DNA from: Geothrix oryzae
GTDB lineage: Bacteria; Acidobacteriota; Holophagae; Holophagales; Holophagaceae
Direction: 5' to 3'
Length of the DNA stretch: 64,000 nucleotides
Assembly (NCBI RefSeq): GCF_030295385.1
Contig: NZ_AP027079.1
Location: forward strand, 1,116,001-1,180,000
This document shows positions 47,583-55,869 of this stretch, piece by piece (position 1 is the first letter of the stretch; each line of letters begins with the position of its first letter). Made by a program: the position numbers and the translations under genes. Below the pieces are notes generated by a model. That model was not told the DNA's origin. It saw nothing but the letters and a program-made list of their open reading frames with translations, and made no database searches.

Positions 47583-48439
47583 TGCGCGTCCTGGAGCTGT
47601 TCTCGGGTCTTGGAGGCTGGCGCTGCGCCCTCCGAGACCGGGGCACCGTGGCCGCCGCCTACGATGTGAGCGAGGCCGCCAACGCGACCTACGCCCTGAA
47701 TCACGGCCACCGGCCCACGCCCCGGGAACTGGCCGCCGTGCCATGGCAGGAGCTGGCCGCCCATGGAGCCGACACCTGGCTCATGAGCCCGCCCTGCCAG
47801 CCCTTCTGCCGCATGGGGAACCACCAGGGCCTGGAGGACCGGCGCTCGCGGGCCTTCCTCCACCTGATGGACCTTTTCCGGGAAGCGCCGCCGGATCGCC
47901 TGGTCCTGGAGAATGTGGGCGGCTTTCTGGGCTCGGATGCCCATGCGCTGCTGTCGGAGCGGATCCGGGCCCACGGCATGCACCGGCTGGATCTCCAGGC
48001 CTGCCCCAGCCGCTTCGGACTGCCCAACCAGCGGCCCCGCGTCTTCATCGTGGCCTCGCGGAAACCCCTGGAACCCAAGCCGCTGCCGGACCTCGCCCCG
48101 CGTCCCCTGGCCGGCGTCCTGGATCCGGAGGAAGACGAGGGGCTGTACCTGGATCCTGGCATCCTCGCCCGCCACCGCCACGGCATGGACCTGGTGGAGC
48201 CCGGGGACCAGCGCAGCACCTGCTTCATCGGCGGCTACGGTCGGCGTTTCGTGGGCAGCGGCTCCTTCCTGAAGACCGCGCGCGGCATCCGCCGGTTCTC
48301 GCCCTCCGAAACCGCGCGGTTGCTCGGGCTGCCCGAGGGGTTCCGCTTTCCCGAAGCCGTGTCCCTGGAGGTCCGCTACCGGTTGCTGGGGAACGGCCTG
48401 TCCATTCCCGTCGCGGCCTGGGCCCTGGATCATCTGTAG
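47582..48439 (+). CDS. DNMT2 (TRDMT1)-type cytosine-C5 methyltransferase, probable tRNA methyltransferase
   Basis: The 285-residue protein has all m5C-methyltransferase motifs: LELFSGLGGW (I), MSPPCQPFCRMGN with catalytic Cys72 (IV), VLENVGGF (VI), NQRPRVFIVA (VIII) and RYRLLGNGLS (X). Several features are DNMT2-specific rather than DNA-type: SPPCQPF.R.G followed by SRAFLHLMDL, the short target region, and CFIGGYGRRFVGSGSFL, which mirrors the CFT..Y....GTGS element of eukaryotic DNMT2. DNMT2 methylates C38 of tRNA-Asp in eukaryotes; a Geobacter homologue is reported to act on tRNA-Glu. No restriction endonuclease gene is adjacent. The start overlaps the stop of the CDF-like gene (TGATG). Confidence 0.85.
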   Translation: MRVLELFSGLGGWRCALRDRGTVAAAYDVSEAANATYALNHGHRPTPRELAAVPWQELAAHGADTWLMSPPCQPFCRMGNHQGLEDRRSRAFLHLMDLFREAPPDRLVLENVGGFLGSDAHALLSERIRAHGMHRLDLQACPSRFGLPNQRPRVFIVASRKPLEPKPLPDLAPRPLAGVLDPEEDEGLYLDPGILARHRHGMDLVEPGDQRSTCFIGGYGRRFVGSGSFLKTARGIRRFSPSETARLLGLPEGFRFPEAVSLEVRYRLLGNGLSIPVAAWALDHL

Positions 48440-48448
48440 AATCACGCC

Positions 48449-49030
48449 ATGAGACTCCTGCTGTCCGCCTTCGCCCCCGAACTGGGCTCCCTCGCCGGGG
48501 ATCCGCCCGCGGGCTGGGAAACGGCCACCGTGGGCGTGGGCGCCGTGACCGCGGCGGCCGCCACGGCCCGGCTGCTGGCGGAGCGAAACCCCGAGGCCGT
48601 GCTCTTCCTGGGCACCTGTGGGCGCTACGATGGCCGCCTGGGCCTGTTTGAGGGGCTGTGGGCCTCCCAGGCCATCGCAACCTCGGTGGAGGAACTGCGC
48701 GGGGGGGCCTACCGTCCCGGGATCGAGCGGGTCCGCTGGGATGCCACCCTGAAGGGGCCGCTGCCACCCTATGGGGTGGCCGTGCCACCCGCCATCACCA
48801 GGACCTTGGAAGGCGCGGCCCTGCTCGCTTCCGTGGCCCCGGTGGAGCATCTGGAACTCACCGGCGTCTTCGCGGCCTGCCATGCGGCGGGCGTGCCCTG
48901 CGCCGGGGCGCTGGTGGTGGTGAACGATGTGGGGCCGGAGGCGCAGGCCCAGTGGACGGCCAACCACGCCGAGGGCAGCCGGCGGCTGGTGGACCGCCTC
49001 AGGGCGTCGGGCTTTTTCGCAGGGGCGTGA
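48449..49030 (+). CDS. Nucleoside phosphorylase-superfamily protein (MTA/SAH nucleosidase- or futalosine hydrolase-like)
   Basis: The 193-residue protein shows MRLLLSAFAPELGSLAG at the N-terminus and VGVGAVTAAAATARLLAE with AVLFLGTCGRYDG, the phosphate/ribose-binding glycine loops of the PNP/UDP family. Near the C-terminus, VEHLELTGVFAACHAAGVPC and VVVNDVGPEA align with the VEME...A.....VP and ISD segments of MTA/SAH nucleosidase and futalosine hydrolase (MqnB). The protein is shorter than MTAN (about 230 aa), and the exact substrate cannot be read from sequence. It lies nine bases after the DNMT2-like gene. Its 3' end overlaps the convergent comEC by 32 bases. Confidence 0.7.
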   Translation: MRLLLSAFAPELGSLAGDPPAGWETATVGVGAVTAAAATARLLAERNPEAVLFLGTCGRYDGRLGLFEGLWASQAIATSVEELRGGAYRPGIERVRWDATLKGPLPPYGVAVPPAITRTLEGAALLASVAPVEHLELTGVFAACHAAGVPCAGALVVVNDVGPEAQAQWTANHAEGSRRLVDRLRASGFFAGA

Positions 49031-51329
49031 AGGCCGTCGCGCCTTCACCGGTATCGATGCGCCAACCTCCGTCCTGGGCGGAGATGCGGACGCCCTGGGA
49101 GGAGCCCGTGATCCAGGGGATCAGCCCCTCGCGGCGGAAGGTGGCCAGCGTCTCCGGATGCGGATGTTCGAAGCGGTTGTGGAAGCCGGCGGGGATGAGG
49201 GCCACCTCGGGCTTCAGGGCCGCGACCCAGGCGGGATCGGAGGCGTTGCGGCTGCCGTGGTGTCCGGCCTTCAACAGGCGATGGGGGGAGGGGCCGGGAT
49301 CGCCCAGATCCAGGAGGTCCCGCTCCTGGATGGCCAGGGCATCGCCCATGAGCCAGAGTTCCCGGTCCCGCCAGGTGACCCGCAACACCACCGACTCCAT
49401 GTTGGCGTCCGGCAGGGCGAAGGCCGAGGAAGGCCAGCGGACGCTGAAGGCCGCTTCACCTCGGGTCCACGCATCACCCCGGAGGAGACCCCCGGGGTCG
49501 GCGCCCGCGGGCGGGCGGAAGGGGAGCCAGGGATCCTCCTCCTCCGCCGTGACCGGTACTGAAGTAGCGGCCAGGGGCCAGAGCCGGGACAGGGTGGCCC
49601 AGCCGCCGGCGTGATCCCCGTGGGCGTGGGTGAGCACCAGGTGGACGGGTTCGCGCACGCCGCGCCGGCTCAGGACGCGGGCGAGACGGCGGCCGCTCCA
49701 GGGACCCGGGCCCGTGTCGATCAGCGTGGCCCCTCCTCCGGGCACCCGCAACAGCAGGGCATCCCCCTGGCCGATGTCCACGGATTCCAGGGACAGGGTG
49801 GCCGGCGCCCGGCCCGTGCCGTGGAAGCCGAGCAGGCCCAGCGACAGGACCACGAGCCCCACGGTCAGGGCCCGGGTGTGCCTCAGGGTTCCCTGCCGGT
49901 GGGCGAGGATGAGCCAGCCCAGCGTGAGCAGGAGCCAGGGCCAGAGGATCCCCGTGGCCAGCGGCGCGATGCCCGTGAGGGCCGGCACCAGCCGATCGCC
50001 CATCCAGGTCAGCAGGGTGGCGGCGCCCTGGGTGACCCCCGGGATGGGCACCAGGATCAGGGCCAGACAGACGGGCGTCAGGAAGGCCACCAGGGGCAGC
50101 ACCAGCAGGTTGGCGAGGATGCCCCACCAGGGCGCGCCCCCATGGAGCAGCGCCAGCAGGGGCAGGGTGGAGAGCCAGGGCGCGGCCAGCCGTCCGAAGG
50201 GCAGGGCGAGGCGGCCCAGCAACGGCGAGACCAGGCCCGCCAGGGGCTCGGCCCCCCAGAGCAGGCCCAGCAGGGCCCACCAGGCCAGCAGGAAGCCCGG
50301 TTCTGCGCCGGCCGCGGGATGCCCCAGCAGCCAGAGTCCCAGGGCCAGGTGCAGCCCGGCCGCCGGCGGCAGCTTCCAGCCGCTGCTGCGCCCGAGGGCC
50401 CAGGCGATGCCCATGAAGAGGCCGCGCCACACCGGCGCGGAAAAGCCCACCAGGGCCGAGTACAGCAGCCCGGCCGCGATGGAGCCGGTGGCCGCGCCGC
50501 GCAGGCGCAGTCGCCGCCACAGAGCCTCCAGGACCGCCATCACCAGGGTCACCTGGAGGCCCGACACCACCAGGATGTGGAGGGTGCCGCTCTCGGCGAA
50601 CACGCTGAAGTGGGCCTCGTCCACCGGGGGGATGCCCAGGGCGAGCGCGCCCCAGAGGTCCCTGGCGGTGGGCCCCAGGGGCAGGGCCTCGAAGCGCCGC
50701 CGGGCCAGGGTCTGAAGGCGCAGCAGAAGGGAGGGCGCGGGTGGACCCGTCGCCTCCATCAATTGGGCCGAAGTCAGGTGGATGCGCCGGGGCGCTTCGT
50801 CACTGCGGGCCCGCCAGAGGGGGCGTTCTGCCAGGAAGACCGGCGCGGGCTGGACAGGGCGAAGCTCGGCGCGCAGGCGCACCGGCGTGCCGGGAGCGGG
50901 CGGAGGGAGCTCACCCTCGGCGGGCACCGTGAGGGGCAGGGCGAGGCCGCGAAGGACTTCCGGCGCGGACAGCTCGAGCTGGGTGCGCAGCCGTTCGCCC
51001 TGCAGGGTCCAGGGAGCCGCGATGCGGCCTTCCACGGCCAGGAAACCCGAGGGCAGGGCCGCCTCCCAACGGGCCTTGCGGGCCAGCCCCAGGAAGGTGA
51101 ATCCCGCCAGGCCGAGGGCGAGGGGCACCACGATCCAGCGGCGCCCCCGGAGCAGGGGCAGTGTGAGGCTCCAGGCCAGGGCGCCGAGGACGACCCAGCG
51201 GCCGGCGAGCTGACCGTTCCAGCGCTCGGGTGCCAGCCACGGCACGGTGCAGGCGGCCGCCAGGGCCCAGGCCAGGGGCCAGAGCGAAGCCCCGGACAGG
51301 CGCTGCCACAGGCTGGATCTGGAAAGCAT
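48999..51329 (-). CDS. comEC: ComEC/Rec2-family DNA uptake channel
   Basis: The 776-residue protein has N-terminal membrane helices and an OB-like domain. A Competence domain follows, with FSVFAESGTLHILVVSGLQV, AGLLYSALVGFSAPVWRGLF and about eight hydrophobic helices. The C-terminal metallo-beta-lactamase domain has GQGDALLLRVPGGGATLIDT, LTHAHGDHAGGW and LLKAGHHGSRNASDP. ComEC carries single-stranded DNA across the inner membrane during natural transformation, and type IV pili such as those encoded here normally bring DNA to it. The ATG at 51329 was chosen over an in-frame start 20 codons upstream that would overlap the divergent regulator gene. Confidence 0.93.
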   Translation of the reverse strand: MLSRSSLWQRLSGASLWPLAWALAAACTVPWLAPERWNGQLAGRWVVLGALAWSLTLPLLRGRRWIVVPLALGLAGFTFLGLARKARWEAALPSGFLAVEGRIAAPWTLQGERLRTQLELSAPEVLRGLALPLTVPAEGELPPPAPGTPVRLRAELRPVQPAPVFLAERPLWRARSDEAPRRIHLTSAQLMEATGPPAPSLLLRLQTLARRRFEALPLGPTARDLWGALALGIPPVDEAHFSVFAESGTLHILVVSGLQVTLVMAVLEALWRRLRLRGAATGSIAAGLLYSALVGFSAPVWRGLFMGIAWALGRSSGWKLPPAAGLHLALGLWLLGHPAAGAEPGFLLAWWALLGLLWGAEPLAGLVSPLLGRLALPFGRLAAPWLSTLPLLALLHGGAPWWGILANLLVLPLVAFLTPVCLALILVPIPGVTQGAATLLTWMGDRLVPALTGIAPLATGILWPWLLLTLGWLILAHRQGTLRHTRALTVGLVVLSLGLLGFHGTGRAPATLSLESVDIGQGDALLLRVPGGGATLIDTGPGPWSGRRLARVLSRRGVREPVHLVLTHAHGDHAGGWATLSRLWPLAATSVPVTAEEEDPWLPFRPPAGADPGGLLRGDAWTRGEAAFSVRWPSSAFALPDANMESVVLRVTWRDRELWLMGDALAIQERDLLDLGDPGPSPHRLLKAGHHGSRNASDPAWVAALKPEVALIPAGFHNRFEHPHPETLATFRREGLIPWITGSSQGVRISAQDGGWRIDTGEGATAFTPLRKSPTP

Positions 51330-51377
51330 GGGGTGAAGTCTATCCAGACTGTCCAAACCTTGACAGGGGGTTCCGGC

Positions 51378-52814
51378 ATGGGGAACCATGCAGGTATGAA
51401 TCCAGCCCGGGCTCTGCTGGTGGACGACGATCCCACCATCCTCGAGGTGGTGGGCACCCTGTTATCCCGCCATGGGCACGAGGTGGTGGGTACCGGCTCG
51501 GGGCTGCGGGGCGCCCAGTGCCTGCGGCGCGAGCACTTCGACCTGGCCGTGGTGGACCTCATGCTGCCGGATCTGAACGGCCTGGAACTGGCCCGTCAGG
51601 CCGTGGCCAACCCCGACACGGTGGTGGTGGTGCTGTCCGGTTCGACTTCCGTCGAGACGGCCCTCCAGGCCATGCGGATGGGCATCTACGACTATGTGCC
51701 CAAGCCCTTCCGGGCTGAGGAACTGGAGCACACGCTCCTGCGGGCCATCGAGAAGTCGCAGCTGAACCAGGAGAACAAGCGGCTCCGCGAGCAGATCCAG
51801 CACAAGGAGCCCGGCCCCCAGATGGTGGGTCGGTCCGAGGCGTGGCAGCACCTCCAGACCCTGCTCCGCCGGCTGGCGCCGTCACCCTCCACGGTGCTCA
51901 TCACCGGGCCTTCGGGGACGGGCAAGGAACTGGCGGCCCGCGCCATCCACCAGTGGAGCCCCCGGGCCCAGGGCCCCTTCGTGGCCATCCACTGCGGGGC
52001 CATTCCGGAGACGCTGCTGGAGGACGAACTCTTCGGCCATGTGCGCGGGGCCTACACGGACGCGCGCACCGACCGCCCGGGGCGTTTCCAGCAGGCGGAG
52101 GGCGGCACCCTCTTTCTGGACGAGATCGGCACCATGCCCCTCAGCCTGCAGGTGAAACTGCTGCGGGTGATCCAGGAGCGGGAGTTCACGCCGCTGGGCT
52201 CGGCGCGCACCGTGAAGGCGGACTTCCGCCTGCTGGCGGCCACCAACGAGGACCTGAGCGCCCTGGTGGTGGAGAAGCGGTTCCGCGAGGACCTCTTCTA
52301 CCGTCTGAATGTGATCCCCGTGCAGCTGCGGCCGCTGCGGGAGCACCGGGACGACATTCCGGTGCTCGTGGCCCACTTCATCCGCAAGTTCGCCCGTGAG
52401 CTGGGTCTGCCGCTGAAGCAGGTCGAGCCCGCTGCCCTGCAGGCCCTGGAAGCCTACGGCTGGCCGGGCAATGTGCGCGAGCTGGAGAATGCCGTGGAGC
52501 GGGCCATGGCGCTGGGCTCCGATCCCGAGCGGATGCTGCTCCAGGATCTTCCCGCGGCCATCGCCGGCATCCTGCCGACGGCGGCCTACCCGCGCCTGCC
52601 GCAGCACCAGGGGCTCGGCCGGTTCCTGGAGGATCTGGAGCGCCACTTGATCCTCGAGGCCCTCCAGGCCACCGGCTGGAACAAGAGCGAATCCGCCCGC
52701 CGGCTCGGCATGCGCCGCACCACCCTGCTGCACCGCCTGAAGGCCCTGGGCATTCCGTTGAACCCCATGGATGAAGCGGAATCGGCCCTGGCCCAGGAGT
52801 CCCACGATGCGTGA
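51378..52814 (+). CDS. Sigma-54-dependent response regulator (NtrC family)
   Basis: The 478-residue protein has a receiver domain ([20 protein letters not shown], phospho-Asp in [11 protein letters not shown], Lys in [15 protein letters not shown]). The AAA+ domain follows, with Walker [14 protein letters not shown], the GAFTGA-equivalent GAYTDA, Walker [11 protein letters not shown] and R fingers in [12 protein letters not shown]. The C-terminal Fis-type helix-turn-helix is [20 protein letters not shown]. It activates RNA polymerase with RpoN after phosphorylation. No histidine kinase gene is adjacent, so its partner is elsewhere. A GGGGG box favours the start at 51378; ATG 51396 is an alternative. 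It may act on promoters such as that proposed for flgH. Confidence 0.92.
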   Translation: MGNHAGMNPARALLVDDDPTILEVVGTLLSRHGHEVVGTGSGLRGAQCLRREHFDLAVVDLMLPDLNGLELARQAVANPDTVVVVLSGSTSVETALQAMRMGIYDYVPKPFRAEELEHTLLRAIEKSQLNQENKRLREQIQHKEPGPQMVGRSEAWQHLQTLLRRLAPSPSTVLITGPSGTGKELAARAIHQWSPRAQGPFVAIHCGAIPETLLEDELFGHVRGAYTDARTDRPGRFQQAEGGTLFLDEIGTMPLSLQVKLLRVIQEREFTPLGSARTVKADFRLLAATNEDLSALVVEKRFREDLFYRLNVIPVQLRPLREHRDDIPVLVAHFIRKFARELGLPLKQVEPAALQALEAYGWPGNVRELENAVERAMALGSDPERMLLQDLPAAIAGILPTAAYPRLPQHQGLGRFLEDLERHLILEALQATGWNKSESARRLGMRRTTLLHRLKALGIPLNPMDEAESALAQESHDA

Positions 52815-53478
52815 TCCGAGAGGCGCGGCACTGTTGCTGCTGCTGTTGGCCTGCGGGCCGCTGAGGGCCTGGTCCCCGAGGGTCCACGAGGCCCAGACGG
52901 CCAAGGCGATCCGGCTGCTGCCCAAACGCATGGCCACGCTGCTGCGGGCCCACCCGCAGGCCCTGCTGGAGGGGGCGCGGGGGGTCGCCAACGACCAGCC
53001 GCCCACGGTGGAAGAGGTGGAGGCCCAGTTCCGCACGATCCTCCGTCTCAGCGAGGAGCGCCGCCGCCCCGAGGACATCGTCCGCGACCTGGGCGTCCTG
53101 GCCCACCTGGTCCAGCTGCTGACGGATCCTTCGGCCAGCGAGGGCATGAGCCCCCTGCGGGAGAGCTTCGAAGCGTACGCCGACGAACACATGGCGCACC
53201 TGCTGGTGACCCAGGAGCCCTACTGGGCGGTGGCCGGCGGCCTGGATCCCGTCCCCGCCCTCCGGCGCTTTCTGGCCACCAAGCAGGAGCGGAATCGGCG
53301 CCTCCGGGAGCATTTCGACGAAAATGCCGGTCGCCGCATCGGCCCCTGGGACGACCTGTCCCTCCCCTTCGCCCAGATGCAGCTGGCTTTTTCCAATGGC
53401 GTCCACGCCACGGCCAACCTTTGGATCCTGGCCTGGCGGGCAGCCGGGGACCAGTGGGAGATTCCGCCCGCGCCCTGA
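52807..53478 (+). CDS. Exported protein related to zinc-dependent phospholipase C / P1 nuclease fold
   Basis: The 223-residue protein has a signal peptide ([21 protein letters not shown]), and the predicted mature N-terminus is WSPRVHE. Trp1 and His6 of the mature chain match the zinc ligands at the N-terminus of P1/S1 nucleases and phospholipase C. VANDQ (Asp62 of the precursor) and GVLAHLVQLLTDPS (His99) recall later ligand motifs, but the usual H-x3-D spacing is broken. It may be a divergent or inactive member. The ATG overlaps the upstream regulator stop, so they are co-transcribed. Confidence 0.6.
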   Translation: MRDPRGAALLLLLLACGPLRAWSPRVHEAQTAKAIRLLPKRMATLLRAHPQALLEGARGVANDQPPTVEEVEAQFRTILRLSEERRRPEDIVRDLGVLAHLVQLLTDPSASEGMSPLRESFEAYADEHMAHLLVTQEPYWAVAGGLDPVPALRRFLATKQERNRRLREHFDENAGRRIGPWDDLSLPFAQMQLAFSNGVHATANLWILAWRAAGDQWEIPPAP

Positions 53479-53502
53479 TCCCGCGAGCCTGAAAGAACCC
53501 TC

Positions 53503-53519
53503 GATTCGCTAGGCGAATC
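53503..53519 (+). promoter_or_regulatory. Perfect inverted repeat upstream of the pseudokinase-TonB gene
   Basis: GATTCGCTAGGCGAATC has 7-bp arms around a 3-base centre, 45 bp before the start. No T-run follows, so it looks more like an operator than a terminator. I cannot name the regulator. Confidence 0.4.
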
Positions 53520-53564
53520 ACGACTTTCAAGCTATCTTTCCAAGCATTCCCTCTGGAGAAAGTC

Positions 53565-55385
53565 ATGGGCACCTATACGCGCCTCGGGTCCTATCTGCTG
53601 GCCTCAGACCTGGCTAGCGATCCTTTCGGCGCGATCCATCGGGCCGTCGTCATCACCGGCAGCAACTTCGACCGCCACGCCCTGGTGCGGACCTTTTCGG
53701 AGGAGATGTTCCAGGCGGGCATGAACACCCGCCTGTCCGAAGCTGGTCGCGTGGTGCCCCTGCTGGGCGGCGCGCGCATCTACGGGTTAGGCTACCGGGT
53801 GGAGAGCGGCAAGGCGCCGCATGTGGCTTGGGACTATGTGCCCGGCCGAAGCCTCGCGCAGCTCATCGAGAAGGCCCGGCAGGAGCAGATCCCCTTCGGC
53901 GTCGATCACGCCCTCACGGTGATCCAGGGCGTGGCCCAGGGCATCGTGCAGATGCAGGCCAAGGGCGCCAGCCACGGCGTGCTGAGCCCGCACAGCGTGT
54001 GGGTGAGCTTCGAAGGCGCCACCCAGATCGTGGATGCCCCCTATGCCGCTCTGGCCAAGAGCATGCTGGCCAAGGCCCCCACGGCGAAGCGCAAGCTCGC
54101 GCCCTACCTCCAGGGCCCCGAGAACGACGCCCTCCAGCAGGATCTGTTCGCGCTGGGTGCCGTGCTCTACGAGCTGCTCACCTTCGAGCAGCTGCCCCTC
54201 GGCGGCGACTTCCAGACCCTCCTGGACAAGGCCACGCTCAAGGCCGCGCAGGAGGAGGCCCCCCTGCCCGCGGAGATCCGCGCCTTCCTCGGCCGCCTGC
54301 TGCTGGGCCGCCAGCCCTTCGCCACGGTGGAGGCCTTCAACGCCGAGCTGGAGCGGGTGCTCTACGACGGCGAGTACAGCCCCACCACCTTCAACATGGC
54401 TTTCTTCATGCACACGCTGTTCCGGGAGGAGAACGACCGGGACGCGCTGGCCATGAAGGCGGAACAGGGGGACAACTACCTGGCCTACACCGCCGCCGGC
54501 GAAACCCTGCGCAGCGGCGCCACCCGCGTGGAGCACATCGACGGCCACGCGGCGGAGGAAGCCAACCAGAAGAACAAGACGCTCCTCATCGGCGGCGGCC
54601 TGGCCGCGGTGGTGATCCTGGGCCTGGGCTACATCCTCTTCGGCCGCCCCAAGGTCGATCCGGCCATGCAGAAGCAGCTGGCGGAGCTCCAGCTCCTGAA
54701 GGTGCAGATCGAACAGCAGAAATCCGACCTCGATGCCAAGGCCAAGGCCGAGACCGAGAAGACCGCCCAGCTCCAGAAGCAGCTGAGCGAGACCAAGTCC
54801 GTGGAAGAGAAGGCCCGGATCCAAAAGCAGCTGGACGAGGCCCAGGCCCGCAAGCTCGAAGTGGAGCGGCAGCAGAGGCTGGCCGAGCAGAAGCTGGCCG
54901 AGCAGAAGGCGGCCGAGCAGAAGCTGGCCGAGCAGAAGAAGGCCGCCGAGACCAAGGTGGCCGCCGCCCCGCCCGCGCCGGAGCCGCCCAAGCCCCAGCC
55001 CATGCAGGAGGCCCAGCGGCCCGCCGCCGTGCCCACCCAGGTCCCCACGCCCCAGACCGCCGCGCCCCAGACCATGGCCCCGGCCGTCAACAACGACCAG
55101 CCAGCCCGCGTGACCAGCCAGATCGCGCCGGCCTTCCCCCTCCGGGCCGTTCAGATGCGCTGGGAGACCAACCTCGACCACTTCGTGCGGCTGAAGGTGT
55201 TCGTGAGCGAACAGGGCCATCCCCTGAAGGTATCCGTGATCGAGGGCGTGTCCGGTTCCTACGGGTTCGACGAGGCGGCCATCGAGGCAGCCAACAAATC
55301 CTCGTTCAGCCCCGCCGTCCGCGACGGCAAGCCCGTCCGAGGCTGGACGCCCGAGATCGTCTACAAGTTCCCCAAGCGGAGGTAG
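53565..55385 (+). CDS. Pseudokinase-TonB fusion protein
   Basis: The 606-residue protein has four parts. Residues 1-270 resemble a Ser/Thr kinase fold, with hinge HVAWDYVPGRSLAQLIEKA and helix F region DLFALGAVLYELLTFEQLPL. The catalytic loop reads ASHGVLSPHSVWV in place of HRDLKPxN, and DFG is replaced by VDAP, so it should be inactive. Residues 337-360 are a membrane helix. Residues 365-465 are a charged coiled coil with AEQKLAEQKAAEQK repeats, followed by a Pro/Ala-rich stretch. Residues 515-606 are a TonB C-terminal domain (HPLKVSVIEGVSGSYGFDEA, AANKSSFSPAVRDGKPVRGW). It probably energises an outer-membrane receptor while sensing something in the cytoplasm. TGGAGAAAG precedes the ATG. Confidence 0.85.
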   Translation: MGTYTRLGSYLLASDLASDPFGAIHRAVVITGSNFDRHALVRTFSEEMFQAGMNTRLSEAGRVVPLLGGARIYGLGYRVESGKAPHVAWDYVPGRSLAQLIEKARQEQIPFGVDHALTVIQGVAQGIVQMQAKGASHGVLSPHSVWVSFEGATQIVDAPYAALAKSMLAKAPTAKRKLAPYLQGPENDALQQDLFALGAVLYELLTFEQLPLGGDFQTLLDKATLKAAQEEAPLPAEIRAFLGRLLLGRQPFATVEAFNAELERVLYDGEYSPTTFNMAFFMHTLFREENDRDALAMKAEQGDNYLAYTAAGETLRSGATRVEHIDGHAAEEANQKNKTLLIGGGLAAVVILGLGYILFGRPKVDPAMQKQLAELQLLKVQIEQQKSDLDAKAKAETEKTAQLQKQLSETKSVEEKARIQKQLDEAQARKLEVERQQRLAEQKLAEQKAAEQKLAEQKKAAETKVAAAPPAPEPPKPQPMQEAQRPAAVPTQVPTPQTAAPQTMAPAVNNDQPARVTSQIAPAFPLRAVQMRWETNLDHFVRLKVFVSEQGHPLKVSVIEGVSGSYGFDEAAIEAANKSSFSPAVRDGKPVRGWTPEIVYKFPKRR

Positions 55386-55399
55386 CGGCTCGGACATCC

Positions 55400-55429
55400 A
55401 TGAAACGGGCCCTTCGGGGCTCGTTTCAT
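55400..55429. terminator. Bidirectional hairpin between convergent genes
   Basis: ATGAAACGGGCCC and GGGCTCGTTTCAT form a 13-bp stem with one G-T pair around a TTCG tetraloop closed by C-G, which is very stable. It lies between the stops of the fusion gene and rnhA and covers the rnhA stop. No long T-run follows on either strand. Confidence 0.6.
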
Positions 55430-55869
55430 GTCAGGGACTGCGCCGCCTCGTTGGCCAGGCGGTCCACCCGCTCGTTCTCTGCGTGGCCCGCGTGGCCCTT
55501 CACCCAGCGGGCCTCCACATGGTGCCGGGCCAGCTGGGCGTCCAGCGCCTGCCAGAGGTCCGCGTTCAGGACCGGCTTGCCGTCGGCCTTCTTCCAGCCG
55601 CGCCGTTTCCAGTCCTTCAGCCACGAGGTGATGCCCTTCACCACATACTGGCTGTCGCTCTGGAGCAGCACCTGGCAGGGCTTGGTGAGGGCTTCCAGGC
55701 CGCGGATGGCGGCCATCAGCTCCATGCGGTTGTTGGTGGTGTCGGCCTCGGGGCCGGACCCTTCCTTCTCCTGGATGCCCGTGGCGAGGTGGACCCTCAG
55801 CAGGTACCCCCAGCCACCCGGACCGGGGTTCCCAAGACACGCGCCATCGCAGTAGAGCTCGATCTTCAT
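55426..55869 (-). CDS. rnhA: Ribonuclease HI
   Basis: The 147-residue protein begins [20 protein letters not shown]. The catalytic acids are visible: Asp8 (YCDGAC), Glu in [10 protein letters not shown], Asp in [10 protein letters not shown] and Asp in [21 protein letters not shown] supplies the conserved His. It degrades RNA in RNA-DNA hybrids. The size is standard for bacterial RNase HI. The ATG overlaps the stop of the lysine aminotransferase gene by four bases. Confidence 0.95.
   Translation of the reverse strand: MKIELYCDGACLGNPGPGGWGYLLRVHLATGIQEKEGSGPEADTTNNRMELMAAIRGLEALTKPCQVLLQSDSQYVVKGITSWLKDWKRRGWKKADGKPVLNADLWQALDAQLARHHVEARWVKGHAGHAENERVDRLANEAAQSLT

Noticed and set aside
49611-51377. 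Upstream extension of the NtrC-type regulator frame
   Set aside because: The frame is open for 589 codons before the receiver domain, but this part is antisense to comEC and has no domain-like sequence. The regulator starts at 51378 or 51396.
54880-54950. Repeated AEQKLAEQK codons as a DNA repeat element
   Set aside because: The repeat is in frame and forms part of the coiled coil of the fusion protein. It is a protein repeat, not a mobile or CRISPR-type element.
53787-55397. Minus-strand frame opposite the pseudokinase-TonB gene
   Set aside because: It is Gly/Leu repeat-like, produced by the antisense of the coiled coil and Pro/Ala-rich linker. There is no ribosome site or motif.
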